64,000 nucleotides of DNA from Halalkaliarchaeum sp. AArc-CO. GTDB taxonomy: Archaea > Halobacteriota > Halobacteria > Halobacteriales > Haloferacaceae. Positions 35,417-44,265 of the stretch are shown here, one piece after another. Below the pieces are notes generated by a model. The model ran no database searches. It saw only the letters and a program-made list of their open reading frames with translations, and was not told the origin of the DNA. Both the position numbers and the translations under genes were made by a program. Position 1 is the stretch's first letter. Each line of letters starts with the position of its first letter. The DNA lies in the NCBI RefSeq assembly GCF_024972735.1, contig NZ_CP087723.1:186001-250000 (forward strand), written 5' to 3'.

Positions 35417-36250
35417 ATGCGACGCAGAGAACTGCTTGCAGCAGGCGGTACCGTTGCGACAATTACCCTGGCTGGCTGTGCAGGTACCAGGGCCGACGAC
35501 GGTCCGAACGACTCCGATGGAGCCGGCAACCCGTCGGTCGAGGACGTGGACGAAAGCGGCAACACTAGAACCGTGATCGTCACCAACACCGGCGAGGTCG
35601 CTGACGACCCCGATATGGCCGTGTTGCGGGCCGGCGTCGAGTCGCGGGCCGACACTGCACCCGAAGCACGCGACGAAATCGCGACCAGAGCCGAGGAGCT
35701 GGTCGACGCGCTCGTCGAGTACGGCATCGACGAGGACGACATCACCACTCGACGCTACTACATCCGCGACCGAATCGACCGACAGCGGATGGAAGCAGAC
35801 GGCGTGCGTCCCGGAGATCCCGACGTGGACGAAGCGGAGTACACCTACTACCAGGGGAGTCACGACTTCGAGATCGAGATCCACGACGTCGACACCGTCG
35901 GCGAGGTAATCGACGTCGCAATCGACGCCGGTGCAGACGACGTCGGGCGGGTGACCTACACGTTGTCGGACGACAAACGCGAGGACCTCCGGGAGGACGC
36001 GCTCCGGCAGGCCATCGACGGTGCGCGCTCGGAGGCCGACACGATCGCCGCCGAGGTGGGTGCAGAGATCGTCGAGGCGACCGTCGTCGACGCATCCGAG
36101 GGGCGGATCTCCCCGGTCCGTCACGACGCGATGATGGTCGCCGAGGAGCCGCAGGCGACGCCCGCTCCCGACGATTCCCCGCAGACCGGGCTCGAAACCG
36201 GCGAAGTCACCGTCACCGCCGAGGTCAGGATCCAGTACGAGATGGCCTGA
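35417..36250 (+). CDS. SIMPL-domain (DUF541) lipoprotein
   Basis: A 277-residue exported lipoprotein. A Tat-type signal (MRRRELLAAGG) ends in the lipobox LAGC with Cys21. After an acidic linker, residues about 50-270 form a SIMPL domain: VIVTNTGEVADDPDMAVLRA, DIQTRRYYIRDR-like DITTRRYYIRDR, and DDVGRVTYTLSDDKREDLRE, ending GEVTVTAEVRIQYEMA. The family binds to envelope surfaces in bacteria and has no clear archaeal function. ATG 35417 follows a TATA-like box by about 20 bases, suggesting a leaderless mRNA. Confidence 0.9.
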   Translation: MRRRELLAAGGTVATITLAGCAGTRADDGPNDSDGAGNPSVEDVDESGNTRTVIVTNTGEVADDPDMAVLRAGVESRADTAPEARDEIATRAEELVDALVEYGIDEDDITTRRYYIRDRIDRQRMEADGVRPGDPDVDEAEYTYYQGSHDFEIEIHDVDTVGEVIDVAIDAGADDVGRVTYTLSDDKREDLREDALRQAIDGARSEADTIAAEVGAEIVEATVVDASEGRISPVRHDAMMVAEEPQATPAPDDSPQTGLETGEVTVTAEVRIQYEMA

Positions 36251-36272
36251 ACGCCGCCTGGGTCCAACGTAC

Positions 36273-38318
36273 CTAGAACTTCTCGAGCAGCCGTTCGTAG
36301 AACGTCGCGTCCGACTCGCCGGCGAGCTTTTCGACGATCAGCTCCGGGGTCGACCTCGCGAGGTGGTTTCGAACCGGCGACCGCTCGACGACGAGTTCGC
36401 CGTCTTCGAGCCCGACCGCCTCGATCCCGTCGACGGCGACCGAGAAATCAGCCGCCTCCCGGATCTCCCGGGCGAGGTGGGAGACGAAGACAGCAGTCGC
36501 GTCCTGTCTGTCGAGCTCCTCCAGGATGCCGGCGACGATCTTCGCGCTCGCGCCCGGTTCCGTGATCGACTCCAGTTCGTCGACCAGCACCAGCCTGTCG
36601 TCGGCGCCGTCGACGAGGTCACCGAACTCCCGGACGGTCGACTCGAACGCGCCCGCGTCCAGCGTCCCCTGGGATTTGGCGTAGTAGTGTAGTCCCGAAA
36701 ACCGACGCAGCCGCGCCTCCTCGGCCGGTACCGGCAGCCCCATCGCCGAAAGCACCGCCACCAGTCCCAGCAGGTCCAGCGTCGAGGTCTTCCCTCCGGA
36801 GTTGACCCCCGAAAGCAACGTCACCCCCGAAACGCGGTAGTCGACCGGCTCGACCGCCTCGAAGTCGACGTCCAAAAGCGGGGATCGGCCGCCGACCACC
36901 TCGATCCCGGGTGCGTCCGCCGGATCGTCGTCCCACCCGTCGAGTTCGTCGTGGAGAACCGTCGGAATCGTGCAGTCGTACTCCCGGTAGAACCGGGATA
37001 TTGCGAGCTCGACGTCCAGTTCGAGCGCGTCGGCGACGAGCGTTTCGACGGGCTCTCGAAGCACCGCCAGATCGGCTGCGAGCTCCGTTTTCAGTCGGGC
37101 TGCCCGCCGGTCCCGCGCCGCCGAAAGCTCCGTGCGGAGCCGCGAAACTGCTTCCTCGTTTCGCTCGACGGGGAACGTCGGCTCCCCGCCGAACACGCGT
37201 TCGGCGAGCTCTGTCTCGCCGTCGGACAGCGCCAGCGCGTCGACGAGCTGCTCCCGTGCCTTCCGGATCGCCTCCTCGTACTCTTCGTGGAGCTCCCGTG
37301 AGAGCAGCGAGTCCACCCGGGCGCCCTGTTCGACCAGCGAGAGGAAGTCCCGCCCCTCGATGGTGACGTCCCGTTCGCCGATGGCCGCCCGGAGGTGATC
37401 GTTGGCGACTGATTCTGCGGTCCCGACCGCCGCATCCAGGTCGTCGACCGCACGCGAGAGGCGGTCGAGTTCCCCGTCACCGACGACGGTCCCGTCCTCG
37501 TCGACCCGCGAGAGCGCCCCGCGAAGCCGTTCGGGATCTGTGGTCGGCTCCAGGTCAGCCGCCTCGTGGACTCGGACAGCCGCCCGCAGCGTCTCCCGGT
37601 TGTGGGCGAAGAAGGAAAGCAGCCGTTCGGGAACGATCTCTGCGGTCGTCTCGAGGTCCCCGCTCTGGCCGTCGGACTCGGAGGCGAGCTGGACGTCAGT
37701 CCGGACCTGCACGTCGCCAGCGACGTCCATCCCCGCGAACGCCTCGTCGAGCACGATCACCGTCGAGTAGGACCGGGCCAGCTCCGCGACGTCCTGTCGG
37801 TCCTCGATCACCTCGACGGACAGCTCCGGGAACCGTCGCTCCGCGGCGGCGTATCGCTCCGCGTCGGCGGTCGCGAGACACCGCTCGCGAACCCGGGTCG
37901 GCGAGGGCGTCTCCAGCGGCTCTACTCCTTCGAGTGCCGCCGAAATCGTCTGATCCGGCTCCCGTTCGATCGCCTGGCGGGTGAACTCTCGGGCCTCCGC
38001 GATCCGGGAGGTGGACGCGCTCGGATAGAACGTCTCCAGGCGCTTTTTTGCGTACTCGGTCTCTGCCCGCCGTTTGAGCAACCCGAGCGCGTCCCGGTAG
38101 ATCTCCCGGGCGCGGTCGGTCACGAGAAAGCTCCCGTGGTCGCCGTGTCGTCGCCGGATCGCACCGCGGGCGATGACGGCGGCCCGCCCCTCCGAGATGC
38201 CGGGAGCGCGGGCGATCGCGGCGACGTCGCCCTCCCGGAGCGCTCGTTCGGGATCCTCGAGCTGTGAAAGCGCGGACGCGGTCTTCTCCCCGACGCCCGG
38301 CACGTCCTCGAGCTCCAT
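36273..38318 (-). CDS. MutS-related ATPase with N-terminal helix-hairpin-helix
   Basis: A 681-residue MutS-family ATPase. The N-terminus has two HhH motifs (DVPGVGEKTASALSQL, ARAPGISEGRAAVIA), then a long coiled central part (residues about 250-400), and a C-terminal ABC-type ATPase: Walker A LLSGVNSGGKTSTLD, Q-loop/stacking HYYAKSQGTLD, Walker B LVLVDELESITEPG, and the switch FVSHLAREIREAADF. The mismatch-recognition domain I of MutS is absent, so it is closer to MutS2/MutS5-like proteins with a recombination or structural role. It has no Smr nuclease domain at its end. Convergent with the SIMPL gene. Confidence 0.87.
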   Translation of the reverse strand: MELEDVPGVGEKTASALSQLEDPERALREGDVAAIARAPGISEGRAAVIARGAIRRRHGDHGSFLVTDRAREIYRDALGLLKRRAETEYAKKRLETFYPSASTSRIAEAREFTRQAIEREPDQTISAALEGVEPLETPSPTRVRERCLATADAERYAAAERRFPELSVEVIEDRQDVAELARSYSTVIVLDEAFAGMDVAGDVQVRTDVQLASESDGQSGDLETTAEIVPERLLSFFAHNRETLRAAVRVHEAADLEPTTDPERLRGALSRVDEDGTVVGDGELDRLSRAVDDLDAAVGTAESVANDHLRAAIGERDVTIEGRDFLSLVEQGARVDSLLSRELHEEYEEAIRKAREQLVDALALSDGETELAERVFGGEPTFPVERNEEAVSRLRTELSAARDRRAARLKTELAADLAVLREPVETLVADALELDVELAISRFYREYDCTIPTVLHDELDGWDDDPADAPGIEVVGGRSPLLDVDFEAVEPVDYRVSGVTLLSGVNSGGKTSTLDLLGLVAVLSAMGLPVPAEEARLRRFSGLHYYAKSQGTLDAGAFESTVREFGDLVDGADDRLVLVDELESITEPGASAKIVAGILEELDRQDATAVFVSHLAREIREAADFSVAVDGIEAVGLEDGELVVERSPVRNHLARSTPELIVEKLAGESDATFYERLLEKF

Positions 38319-38428
38319 CTATCCGCCCGTTACCGCGGGCACCCTCAAAAGGCTGCGGGTGGCCGGTCCGGAGCCCGCCCGGGCCAGTCGTGGCACAGCT
38401 TTTTGCCGACTCCCGCCGACTCACGACT

Positions 38429-38740
38429 GTGAACTGGGGGATCCTGCTCGCCGGTCTGGTCGCTGCCGCACTGCTCTCTGCGGTCGTCTACTACGACGCG
38501 CGCTCGGTACCCGTCCCTCGACCGCGTCTCCTCGCGTCGGTCGTCTTCCTGAGCCTCGGCGGCGCGGCTGCACTGGCCGCGATCTTTCCGGAGATCCCGC
38601 CGGCTGGGCTGCTGGTGGTCGCCATTATCGGTCCCGCTGTGTACCTTTTCGAGCGGGAGGATGCGCGCCGCGGGAAGGAAACCCTCGACCCTCACAGCCT
38701 CCCGAGCGGCGGCACCGACGAAGAGCGAAACGAGAAGTGA
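38429..38740 (+). CDS. Small three-helix membrane protein, function unknown
   Basis: A 103-residue protein with three predicted membrane helices (LLAGLVAAALLSAVVYY, LASVVFLSLGGAAALAAIF and AGLLVVAIIGPAVYLF) and a polar tail. Start GTG 38429 gives the first helix immediately. There is a run cagctttttgcc just upstream. Similar small membrane proteins are widespread in haloarchaea without known role. Convergent with the NosL gene, only nine bases away. Confidence 0.7.
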   Translation: MNWGILLAGLVAAALLSAVVYYDARSVPVPRPRLLASVVFLSLGGAAALAAIFPEIPPAGLLVVAIIGPAVYLFEREDARRGKETLDPHSLPSGGTDEERNEK

Positions 38741-38749
38741 CTTGCCGGA

Positions 38750-39328
38750 TCAAAGCCCCGCGAGCAACTCGCGGGTGACTTCGGCGTGGGGCACGACGTC
38801 ACCGCCGTAGTCGGCCGCGAACGCTTCCGCGTCGTCGCCGTCGGAAAACGTGATCACGGCGCTTCCCATCGCCCCTTCGACGTCGCTGCCGGCGACGAGG
38901 ACGAGCCCGGAAGCGTCGGCGAACGCCTCTGGCTCGAGATGGGCGGTGATGACGAGCGAGTCCCCCTCGCCTTCGACGCCGTAGTCGACGGCGGAGTAGT
39001 CGGTCAGGTAGGTCACCTGCGGCGTCTCCCCCCGATCGTCCGCGTCGAACACGTAGTTGTAGCTGCATTTGCTGCTGCAGAACCACGCCGGACCGTCCCG
39101 ACCCTCCGGGACGTCCCCCTCGAAGTACGTCTGTCCGGCCGGTCCGGGGTGCTCGCTGATCACCATCCCACATTGATCGCAGCTCTGGTCGCCGTCGAGC
39201 GCGACCGGCTCCGGGACCTCCGAGCCGAGACAGCCGGCGAGTCCGCCCACCGAAAGCGTGGCGGCCGCGGCCGCCCCCGACAGGAGTCGCCGACGGGTAA
39301 CCACCGTCGCAGGACCGTATTCCCTCAT
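38750..39328 (-). CDS. nosL: NosL-family copper-binding lipoprotein
   Basis: A 192-residue exported protein. TRRRLLSGA near residue 11-19 is a twin-arginine signal, LAGC with Cys33 is the lipobox, and CDQCGMVISEH (C50, C53, M55) is the Cu(I)-binding start of NosL. A third pair of cysteines in WFCSSKCSYNY is also present. NosL delivers copper to nitrous oxide reductase; relatives act in other metal/thiol systems. No nosZ, nosD or nosF is visible in the window, so the partner is elsewhere or absent. Convergent with the small membrane protein. Confidence 0.88.
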   Translation of the reverse strand: MREYGPATVVTRRRLLSGAAAAATLSVGGLAGCLGSEVPEPVALDGDQSCDQCGMVISEHPGPAGQTYFEGDVPEGRDGPAWFCSSKCSYNYVFDADDRGETPQVTYLTDYSAVDYGVEGEGDSLVITAHLEPEAFADASGLVLVAGSDVEGAMGSAVITFSDGDDAEAFAADYGGDVVPHAEVTRELLAGL

Positions 39329-39403
39329 GGAGTAGCGTTAGCGACGAACTTAAATAGACTGTCTGGTACGACCGACGAAACGGTTCGTCTCCGGCCCCCG
39401 AGA

Positions 39404-40678
39404 TCACGCATCGATCGTCCGGGCGAACGCGTCGGGGAGACGCGCGTAAATCTCCGCGTTGGCCTGCAACGCCTCGAGGGTGGTGTACTCGTCGATGGCG
39501 TGGGCGGTGTCGGTGCCGAGTGCGAACTCGACGGTCGAGATCCCTGCGTTTCGCAGCTTCTTGGCGTCGCCACCGCCTGTCGCGCTCCGGCGATAGCTGT
39601 GCTCGCCGGTGACGTCGCCGGCGAGGGCCGCGATCGCCTCGACGAGCGGTGCGTCGATCGGCTCTGCAGTTCCGACCGACCAGCTCGCGTCGTCGATCGT
39701 CACGCCCTCGACGTCGTCGATACACTTCCGGACGTCCGCGAGGATCCGTGGCGTGGCGACCCCGGCGGTCAGCCTGATGTCGAGCCGGGCGCGTGCGGCC
39801 TGCGGCACGCTGTTTACGGCTTCGCCTCCCTCGATCGTTCCCAGGTTGACCGTCGGGCGGGTGAACAGTTCACGTGCGGCCTCTCTCCCCATCGCCGGGC
39901 CGTAGTAATCGACTGATTCCTCGACGATCGGCTCGATCGCGGGGTCGAGATCGAACGTTCGGGCGGGAAGCCGATCGCGGATGCGCTCGATCGCGGTCCA
40001 CAGCCTGTCGATCGCGTTCTCCCCCAGCATCGGCCGGGAACCGTGGGCGGCCTCGCCGGTCGCCGAAAGTGAAAGCCAGATGCTCCCCCGGTCGGCGACT
40101 GCGACCGAGTGGTTGCCGCGCTCGCAGGTCGTCTCGCCGATCACGCAGGCGTCGGCGTCGAGCCGTCCCGACTCCAGCAGCGTCTTCAGGCCCGCACCGC
40201 CCGTCTCCTCGTCGCTGACGATCGCAAACGACAGCGTCACCGGCGGGGTCGTTTCCGTTTCCCCGAACGACCGGGCGGCGAGCAACATCGACGCGAGCGG
40301 CCCCTTCATGTCGGTTGCCCCCCGGCCGTACAGCCTGATTTCGGTGTCGCCGTTTTTCGAGACCTCGACGCGCTCACCCAGGGGGTCGTACGCCCACGCC
40401 TCGCGGTCGAACGGGACGGTATCGACGTGGCCGTTGAAACACAGCGTCCGATCGGTTTCCCCGGGAAGCGTCGCGATGAGGTTCGGTTTCGCCGAATCGA
40501 CGGCGTACCGTTCCACTTCCAACCCCCACTCGAGGAACGAATCTTCTAGGCTGTCCACGAGCCCCCGGGTTTCCCCCGGCGGGTTCTGCGTGTCGACCGA
40601 CAGGAGCTCCAGCGCGAGATCCGCGAGGCGCTCTTTGTTCTCGCGGGCGAACGCAAGCGGCTCCGAGGCGTGGGGCAT
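39404..40678 (-). CDS. M20-family deacylase (DapE/ArgE-like)
   Basis: A 424-residue di-zinc hydrolase of the M20 family. Metal ligands appear in CFNGHVDTVPF, GATDMKGPLASML and IVSDEETGGAGLKTL; the lid domain (about 190-310) includes HGSRPMLGENAID. Members remove acyl groups from succinyl-diaminopimelate or acetylornithine, or cleave dipeptides. No lysine or arginine pathway genes are adjacent, so the substrate is open. The C-terminal metal histidine region is normal (ALGTDTAHAIDEY). ATG 40676-40678. Confidence 0.88.
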   Translation of the reverse strand: MPHASEPLAFARENKERLADLALELLSVDTQNPPGETRGLVDSLEDSFLEWGLEVERYAVDSAKPNLIATLPGETDRTLCFNGHVDTVPFDREAWAYDPLGERVEVSKNGDTEIRLYGRGATDMKGPLASMLLAARSFGETETTPPVTLSFAIVSDEETGGAGLKTLLESGRLDADACVIGETTCERGNHSVAVADRGSIWLSLSATGEAAHGSRPMLGENAIDRLWTAIERIRDRLPARTFDLDPAIEPIVEESVDYYGPAMGREAARELFTRPTVNLGTIEGGEAVNSVPQAARARLDIRLTAGVATPRILADVRKCIDDVEGVTIDDASWSVGTAEPIDAPLVEAIAALAGDVTGEHSYRRSATGGGDAKKLRNAGISTVEFALGTDTAHAIDEYTTLEALQANAEIYARLPDAFARTIDA

Positions 40679-40753
40679 GACTCTCGACCGAAACTACTCC
40701 GGGTTCGATTAAAAATGTGTGGTTAGTACAAAACTACGAAACCACGAAGTGAC

Positions 40754-41227
40754 CTAATCGTCGGCGCTGGTCGGCGTCCCGACCGTGGCGCGCTGGCTCC
40801 GCCAGACGCCCTGGAGATACGCGCCGACGAACATGCCGGCGATCGCCCACACGATCGGCCAGTTGCCGATGCCGACGCTGGCGTAGGCGGCGCCGGGACA
40901 GATGCCCGACAGCCCCCAGCCGACGCCGAAGATCGATCCGCCGACGAGCACGCTCCGGTCGAACGGCTTGAGCCGTCGACCGTAGCCGTCGCCTGTCAGG
41001 GGCGCCCGATCGCGGAGCCGCGGCACCACCGCGAACGTCACGCCGGTGACGATCGCGGCGCCGAACATGACGAACAGCAGCCCGAAGTCGGTGAACTGCA
41101 GGAAGTCGAGGACGACTTCCGGTCGCGCCATGTGGCTGAATCCGAGGCCGAATCCGAACAGCAGCCCCCCGGCGAAGATCAGGGGCATGAACAGCGGGTG
41201 TCGGCCGGATCCGGACGATCCACTCAT
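40754..41227 (-). CDS. YeeE/YedE-type transporter half (second)
   Basis: A 157-residue membrane protein with four helices and the family motif GVGWGLSGICPGAAYASVG, whose Cys sits in a pore-like loop. It is a half-size YeeE/YedE (thiosulfate or sulfur uptake, as in TsuA) subunit that pairs with the product of 41224-41739. The start codon overlaps the stop of that gene (ATGA), so the two halves are translated together. It belongs to the sulfur-handling cluster running to the left of 42952. The helical N-terminus is LIFAGGLLFGFGLGFSHM. Confidence 0.87.
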   Translation of the reverse strand: MSGSSGSGRHPLFMPLIFAGGLLFGFGLGFSHMARPEVVLDFLQFTDFGLLFVMFGAAIVTGVTFAVVPRLRDRAPLTGDGYGRRLKPFDRSVLVGGSIFGVGWGLSGICPGAAYASVGIGNWPIVWAIAGMFVGAYLQGVWRSQRATVGTPTSADD

Positions 41228-41739
41228 GGCGTCACCCCCAGCGCGGCGACGAGCTGGGCCGTTCCGATCGCGACGATCAGGAACGTCACGACGCCGACGA
41301 GCGAGGTTTTCGACCGCGAGCCGACGCCACAGACGCCGTGTCCGGAGGTACATCCCTTGCCGATGCGGGTGCCGATACCCACGAGGATCCCGCCGAAGAA
41401 CAGCCGCCACGGCTGGACGTCGGTCGTCCACGCGCCGCCCTGATAAACGACCGCGTAGACGGCCGCCCCGAGCAGAATCCCCGCGGTGAAGACGACACGC
41501 CAGTCCCGGGAGGGGCGATACTGCTGGAACCGGGACTGGTCCGAGGCGTACGACAGCGTCGACTCGAGGAACGTGCTCGCGCCGGGGATCAGACCGGTGC
41601 CCAGATAGATCACCACGACGCCCAGCCCGACGAACAGGCCCCCGATGGCGTATCGGCTGATCCCGTGGGGGAACAGCGCCTCGTAGGAGGCGCCTCCGAG
41701 AAGCGCCCAGACCAGCGTTCCGAGCGGTTCGATTGCCAT
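41224..41739 (-). CDS. YeeE/YedE-type transporter half (first)
   Basis: A 171-residue membrane protein with four to five helices. The signature GIGTRIGKGCTSGHGVCGVG is the classic YeeE motif; its cysteines are proposed to pass thiosulfate or sulfane sulfur through the membrane. ATG 41739 is used; a GTG at 41742 directly precedes it. Transcribed after the rhodanese-MBL gene with 13 bases between. Together with 40754-41227 it forms a complete sulfur-compound importer split into two chains, as in many archaea. Confidence 0.88.
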   Translation of the reverse strand: MAIEPLGTLVWALLGGASYEALFPHGISRYAIGGLFVGLGVVVIYLGTGLIPGASTFLESTLSYASDQSRFQQYRPSRDWRVVFTAGILLGAAVYAVVYQGGAWTTDVQPWRLFFGGILVGIGTRIGKGCTSGHGVCGVGSRSKTSLVGVVTFLIVAIGTAQLVAALGVTP

Positions 41740-41752
41740 CACTGTCCTGCGA

Positions 41753-42952
41753 TCAGTCCCCGGTCAGCGCGTCCTGGCTGGCCGCACAGTTGTTCGGTCC
41801 CAGCTCGAGGGTGAACGCCTCGTCGTCGTCGACGGACTGCTGCCCGAGGTTGGTGGCGATGATGTCCTCGTAGTTGGCCGGGCGCGGGGGCATGTCGGCG
41901 AGTACGATCTCGACGAACTCCTCCTCGTCGACCGAAAGCGCCTCCATGGTCTCGACCAGCTCGCCGATCGGCGCCGTGTAGGTGCCGTCAGCGGCGGGCT
42001 CGGCGGCGTCGCTGAAGTGGGCGCCGCCAACGAGGACGTCGTCGGACAGCGTCAACACGCGTTCCTGGAGCGACTCGTACAGCTGGCGGGCCGCGTCGGG
42101 GGCCCCCTCGTCGCCCTCCTCGAGGTCCGGGCGCGCGACGCTTTCGACGAACAGCCCGTCGCCGGTCGCGAGCAGGCTCCCGCCGATCAGGTAGGAGGTC
42201 ATTCCCGTGGTGTGGCCGGGCGTAAACACCGTCTCGATCGTGGCGTCGCCGACCTGGAACTCGTCGCCGTCGGCCGCCTGCGTCAGTTCGTCGGCGTAGG
42301 TGACCCCGCGGTCGACTGCAGCCGCCGGGATGATGCCCTCGACACCCTCCTCGTCGAGGTTGCGGACGCCGGAGATGTGGTCCGCGTGAATGTGGGTGTC
42401 GATCGCGTACGTCAGTTCGACGCCGAGCTCGGCGGCGTCTTCGAGATATCGGTCGGTGAACGCCCGGAGCGGATCCACGATCGCGGCTTCACCGTCGTCG
42501 TACACCAAATACCCGAGACAACCGCTGGAGGGACGCTGGTACTGCAGGAGCGTCCCCGGGCCGTCGTAGCGTTCGACTTCGACGGCTTCGTAGATCGACG
42601 CCCAGCCGTTCATCCCTTCCTCGAGGTGGTTCACGTCGTAGCCCCGCTCGATGAGCGTGCCGGCCACGTACTCGCTCGCTCCGCCCTTCGCACAGAGGAC
42701 GGTGATCTCCTCGTCGTCGGGAATCAGCTCGAGTACCGACTCGTCGATCTCGTCGTCCAGGAACTCGTAGTACGGTACGTTGATGCTTTCGACGGCGGGC
42801 CCGTCGATGCGCCACTCCTCGTAGTCGCTTTCCATCCGCGTATCGAGGAGGGTGACTGGTTCGCCCGCGTCGATCTGCTCTTTGAGTGCTTCGGGGGTTA
42901 TCGACTCCACCGGAACGTCCGGAGTCGGGAAGTCCATCTCGTCCATGTACAT
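41753..42952 (-). CDS. Rhodanese-metallo-beta-lactamase fusion (persulfide dioxygenase-like)
   Basis: A 399-residue fusion. Residues 15-125 are a rhodanese domain with active cysteine C87 in LCAKGGASEYVAG. Residues 135-370 are an MBL-fold domain with THIHADH at 186-192 and FTPGHTTGMTSYLIG and GDGLFV as further metal ligands; the end is a short helical tail. Such fusions pass sulfane sulfur from rhodanese to a persulfide-oxidising iron centre. Order of domains is the reverse of many bacterial PDO-rhodanese fusions. It heads the leftward sulfur cluster and is divergent from tusA. ATG at 42952; 42946 is also possible. Confidence 0.85.
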   Translation of the reverse strand: MYMDEMDFPTPDVPVESITPEALKEQIDAGEPVTLLDTRMESDYEEWRIDGPAVESINVPYYEFLDDEIDESVLELIPDDEEITVLCAKGGASEYVAGTLIERGYDVNHLEEGMNGWASIYEAVEVERYDGPGTLLQYQRPSSGCLGYLVYDDGEAAIVDPLRAFTDRYLEDAAELGVELTYAIDTHIHADHISGVRNLDEEGVEGIIPAAAVDRGVTYADELTQAADGDEFQVGDATIETVFTPGHTTGMTSYLIGGSLLATGDGLFVESVARPDLEEGDEGAPDAARQLYESLQERVLTLSDDVLVGGAHFSDAAEPAADGTYTAPIGELVETMEALSVDEEEFVEIVLADMPPRPANYEDIIATNLGQQSVDDDEAFTLELGPNNCAASQDALTGD

Positions 42953-43309
42953 CCCCTACTACCGGATGCACCTCCATAAAACTTTGTATAGTATTTCCTT
43001 TTTAGCACAATACTGATGAGCCGATCCCGGACGGTACTAGGACGCGATTGCCCATGCGACCCGCGCGATCTATAAGTTATATAAAAGTTATTTAAATATA
43101 TGATCGGAGGTCGAACCTTCGGTCAGAGGCTTTTTAAGTGTACTTTTGACACCGCCCCATCCGATACCCTGTCCGGGGCGACACTCGCATCCTTTTAAGT
43201 TATCTACGAAAACGACCTCATTCGCGGACAACAGTATTGTATACACAACACAATCTTTTTAACAACCCAGCCTATATTGTGTGATAGACCCAACACGGGT
43301 AGACGAACG
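42953..43309. promoter_or_regulatory. AT-rich divergent regulatory region of the sulfur cluster
   Basis: The 357 bases hold no gene but several dyads. AGTATT at 42990-42995 and AATACT at 43009-43014 are inverted and lie near the leftward promoter. CAATACT at 43008-43014 has an inverted match AGTATTG at 43233-43239. ACACAAT at 43248-43254 and ATTGTGT at 43276-43282 flank the expected TATA (tttttaac, 43256-43263) of the tusA promoter. A very AT-rich core (ttatataaaagttatttaaa, 43077-43096) is unusual for this genome. Together they suggest one regulator that controls both arms of the cluster. Confidence 0.5.
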
Positions 43310-43567
43310 ATGAGCACGGAATACACTGTCACGGAGACGCTCGACGTAAAAGGACTCAACTGCCCGATGCCTGTCGTGAAAGCGAAGCAGGCGACCGACG
43401 ACCTCGACGCCGACGAGGTGCTCGAGATCGTCGCGACAGATTCGGGAAGCATGAGCGACATCGACGGCTGGGCCGGCGGCACCGACGGGGTCGAGCTGCT
43501 CGAACAGGAAGAACGCGAGGAGGGCGGTGAGACGTTGTACGTCCACTACGTCCGGAAAACCCAGTGA
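43310..43567 (+). CDS. tusA: TusA/SirA-family sulfur carrier
   Basis: An 85-residue sulfurtransferase carrier. The family motif is KGLNCPMPVVKAKQA with the persulfide-carrying Cys18 in the CPxP box. TusA accepts sulfane sulfur from rhodaneses or DsrE proteins and delivers it to tRNA thiolation, molybdenum cofactor enzymes or dissimilatory sulfur proteins. ATG 43310 is the only proper start. It is followed by the DsrE2-like gene one base later and is divergent from the rhodanese-MBL gene, so all five sulfur genes read from one regulatory region. Confidence 0.93.
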   Translation: MSTEYTVTETLDVKGLNCPMPVVKAKQATDDLDADEVLEIVATDSGSMSDIDGWAGGTDGVELLEQEEREEGGETLYVHYVRKTQ

Positions 43568-43568
43568 A

Positions 43569-44189
43569 ATGAGTACCGACACGTCAGAATCGGAGGCCGA
43601 CGACGCCGGCTCCTCCGGGGTCGCCGACGCGGAGCCGACCGTCGAGGGGATCGACCCGGCGGAGCTTCAGGCCCGTATCGAGGAGCTGGAAGAGGAGCTG
43701 TCGGCGGTGAAGTCGTCGACCGACGACGGACAGAAGTCGATGACGATCATCGCCACGAAGGGGAGCTTCGACATGGCGTATCCCCCGCTGATCCTCGCAA
43801 GTACCGCGGCCGCGTTCGGGTGGGACGTCGTCGTGTTCCACACCTTCTGGGGACTGGACATCCTCCACGAGGAGAAGTCCAGGGAGCTCAAACTGAGCGC
43901 CGTCGGCAACCCGAGTATGCCGATGCCGAACGCGCTGGCTGCGTTGCCCGGCATGGACTCGGTTGCGACCAAGCTGATGAAGCGCCGGATCGAGGAGAAC
44001 GGCACCGCGACGATCGAAGAGCTGCTCGAACTCTCCCTGGACACCGGCGTAGATCTCCAGGCCTGCCAGATGACGATGGATCTGATGGGCTATGAAGCGG
44101 AGGACCTCCACGACGGCGTCACGACCGACGTCGGCGCTGCGACGGCGCTGGAACACATGGCCGACGCCGACGTGCAGCTGTTGATCTGA
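43569..44189 (+). CDS. DsrE2-like (DsrE/DsrF/DrsH family) protein
   Basis: A 206-residue protein. After an acidic N-terminus and a short coiled stretch (LQARIEELEEELSAVKS), residues 60-206 form the DsrE/DrsH domain: MTIIATKGSFDMAYPPLILA, VVVFHTFWGLDILHEE and, near the C-terminus, GVDLQACQMTMDLMGYEAED. The Cys in ACQMTM is the position expected for sulfane-sulfur transfer. In sulfur oxidisers and reducers DsrE2 works beside TusA, as here. One base separates it from tusA, so they are cotranscribed. Confidence 0.9.
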   Translation: MSTDTSESEADDAGSSGVADAEPTVEGIDPAELQARIEELEEELSAVKSSTDDGQKSMTIIATKGSFDMAYPPLILASTAAAFGWDVVVFHTFWGLDILHEEKSRELKLSAVGNPSMPMPNALAALPGMDSVATKLMKRRIEENGTATIEELLELSLDTGVDLQACQMTMDLMGYEAEDLHDGVTTDVGAATALEHMADADVQLLI

Positions 44190-44265
44190 TCTCTGCTGGC
44201 GGTTTCGAGCACCTCTCGCCACAGCACGAAACTCTTATGCGCGCGCCCTTGCAACCGCGAGACAC

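Noticed and set aside
38750-39328. Denitrification (nos) cluster around NosL
   Set aside because: NosL is isolated: no nosZ, nosD, nosF or nosY in the neighbourhood.
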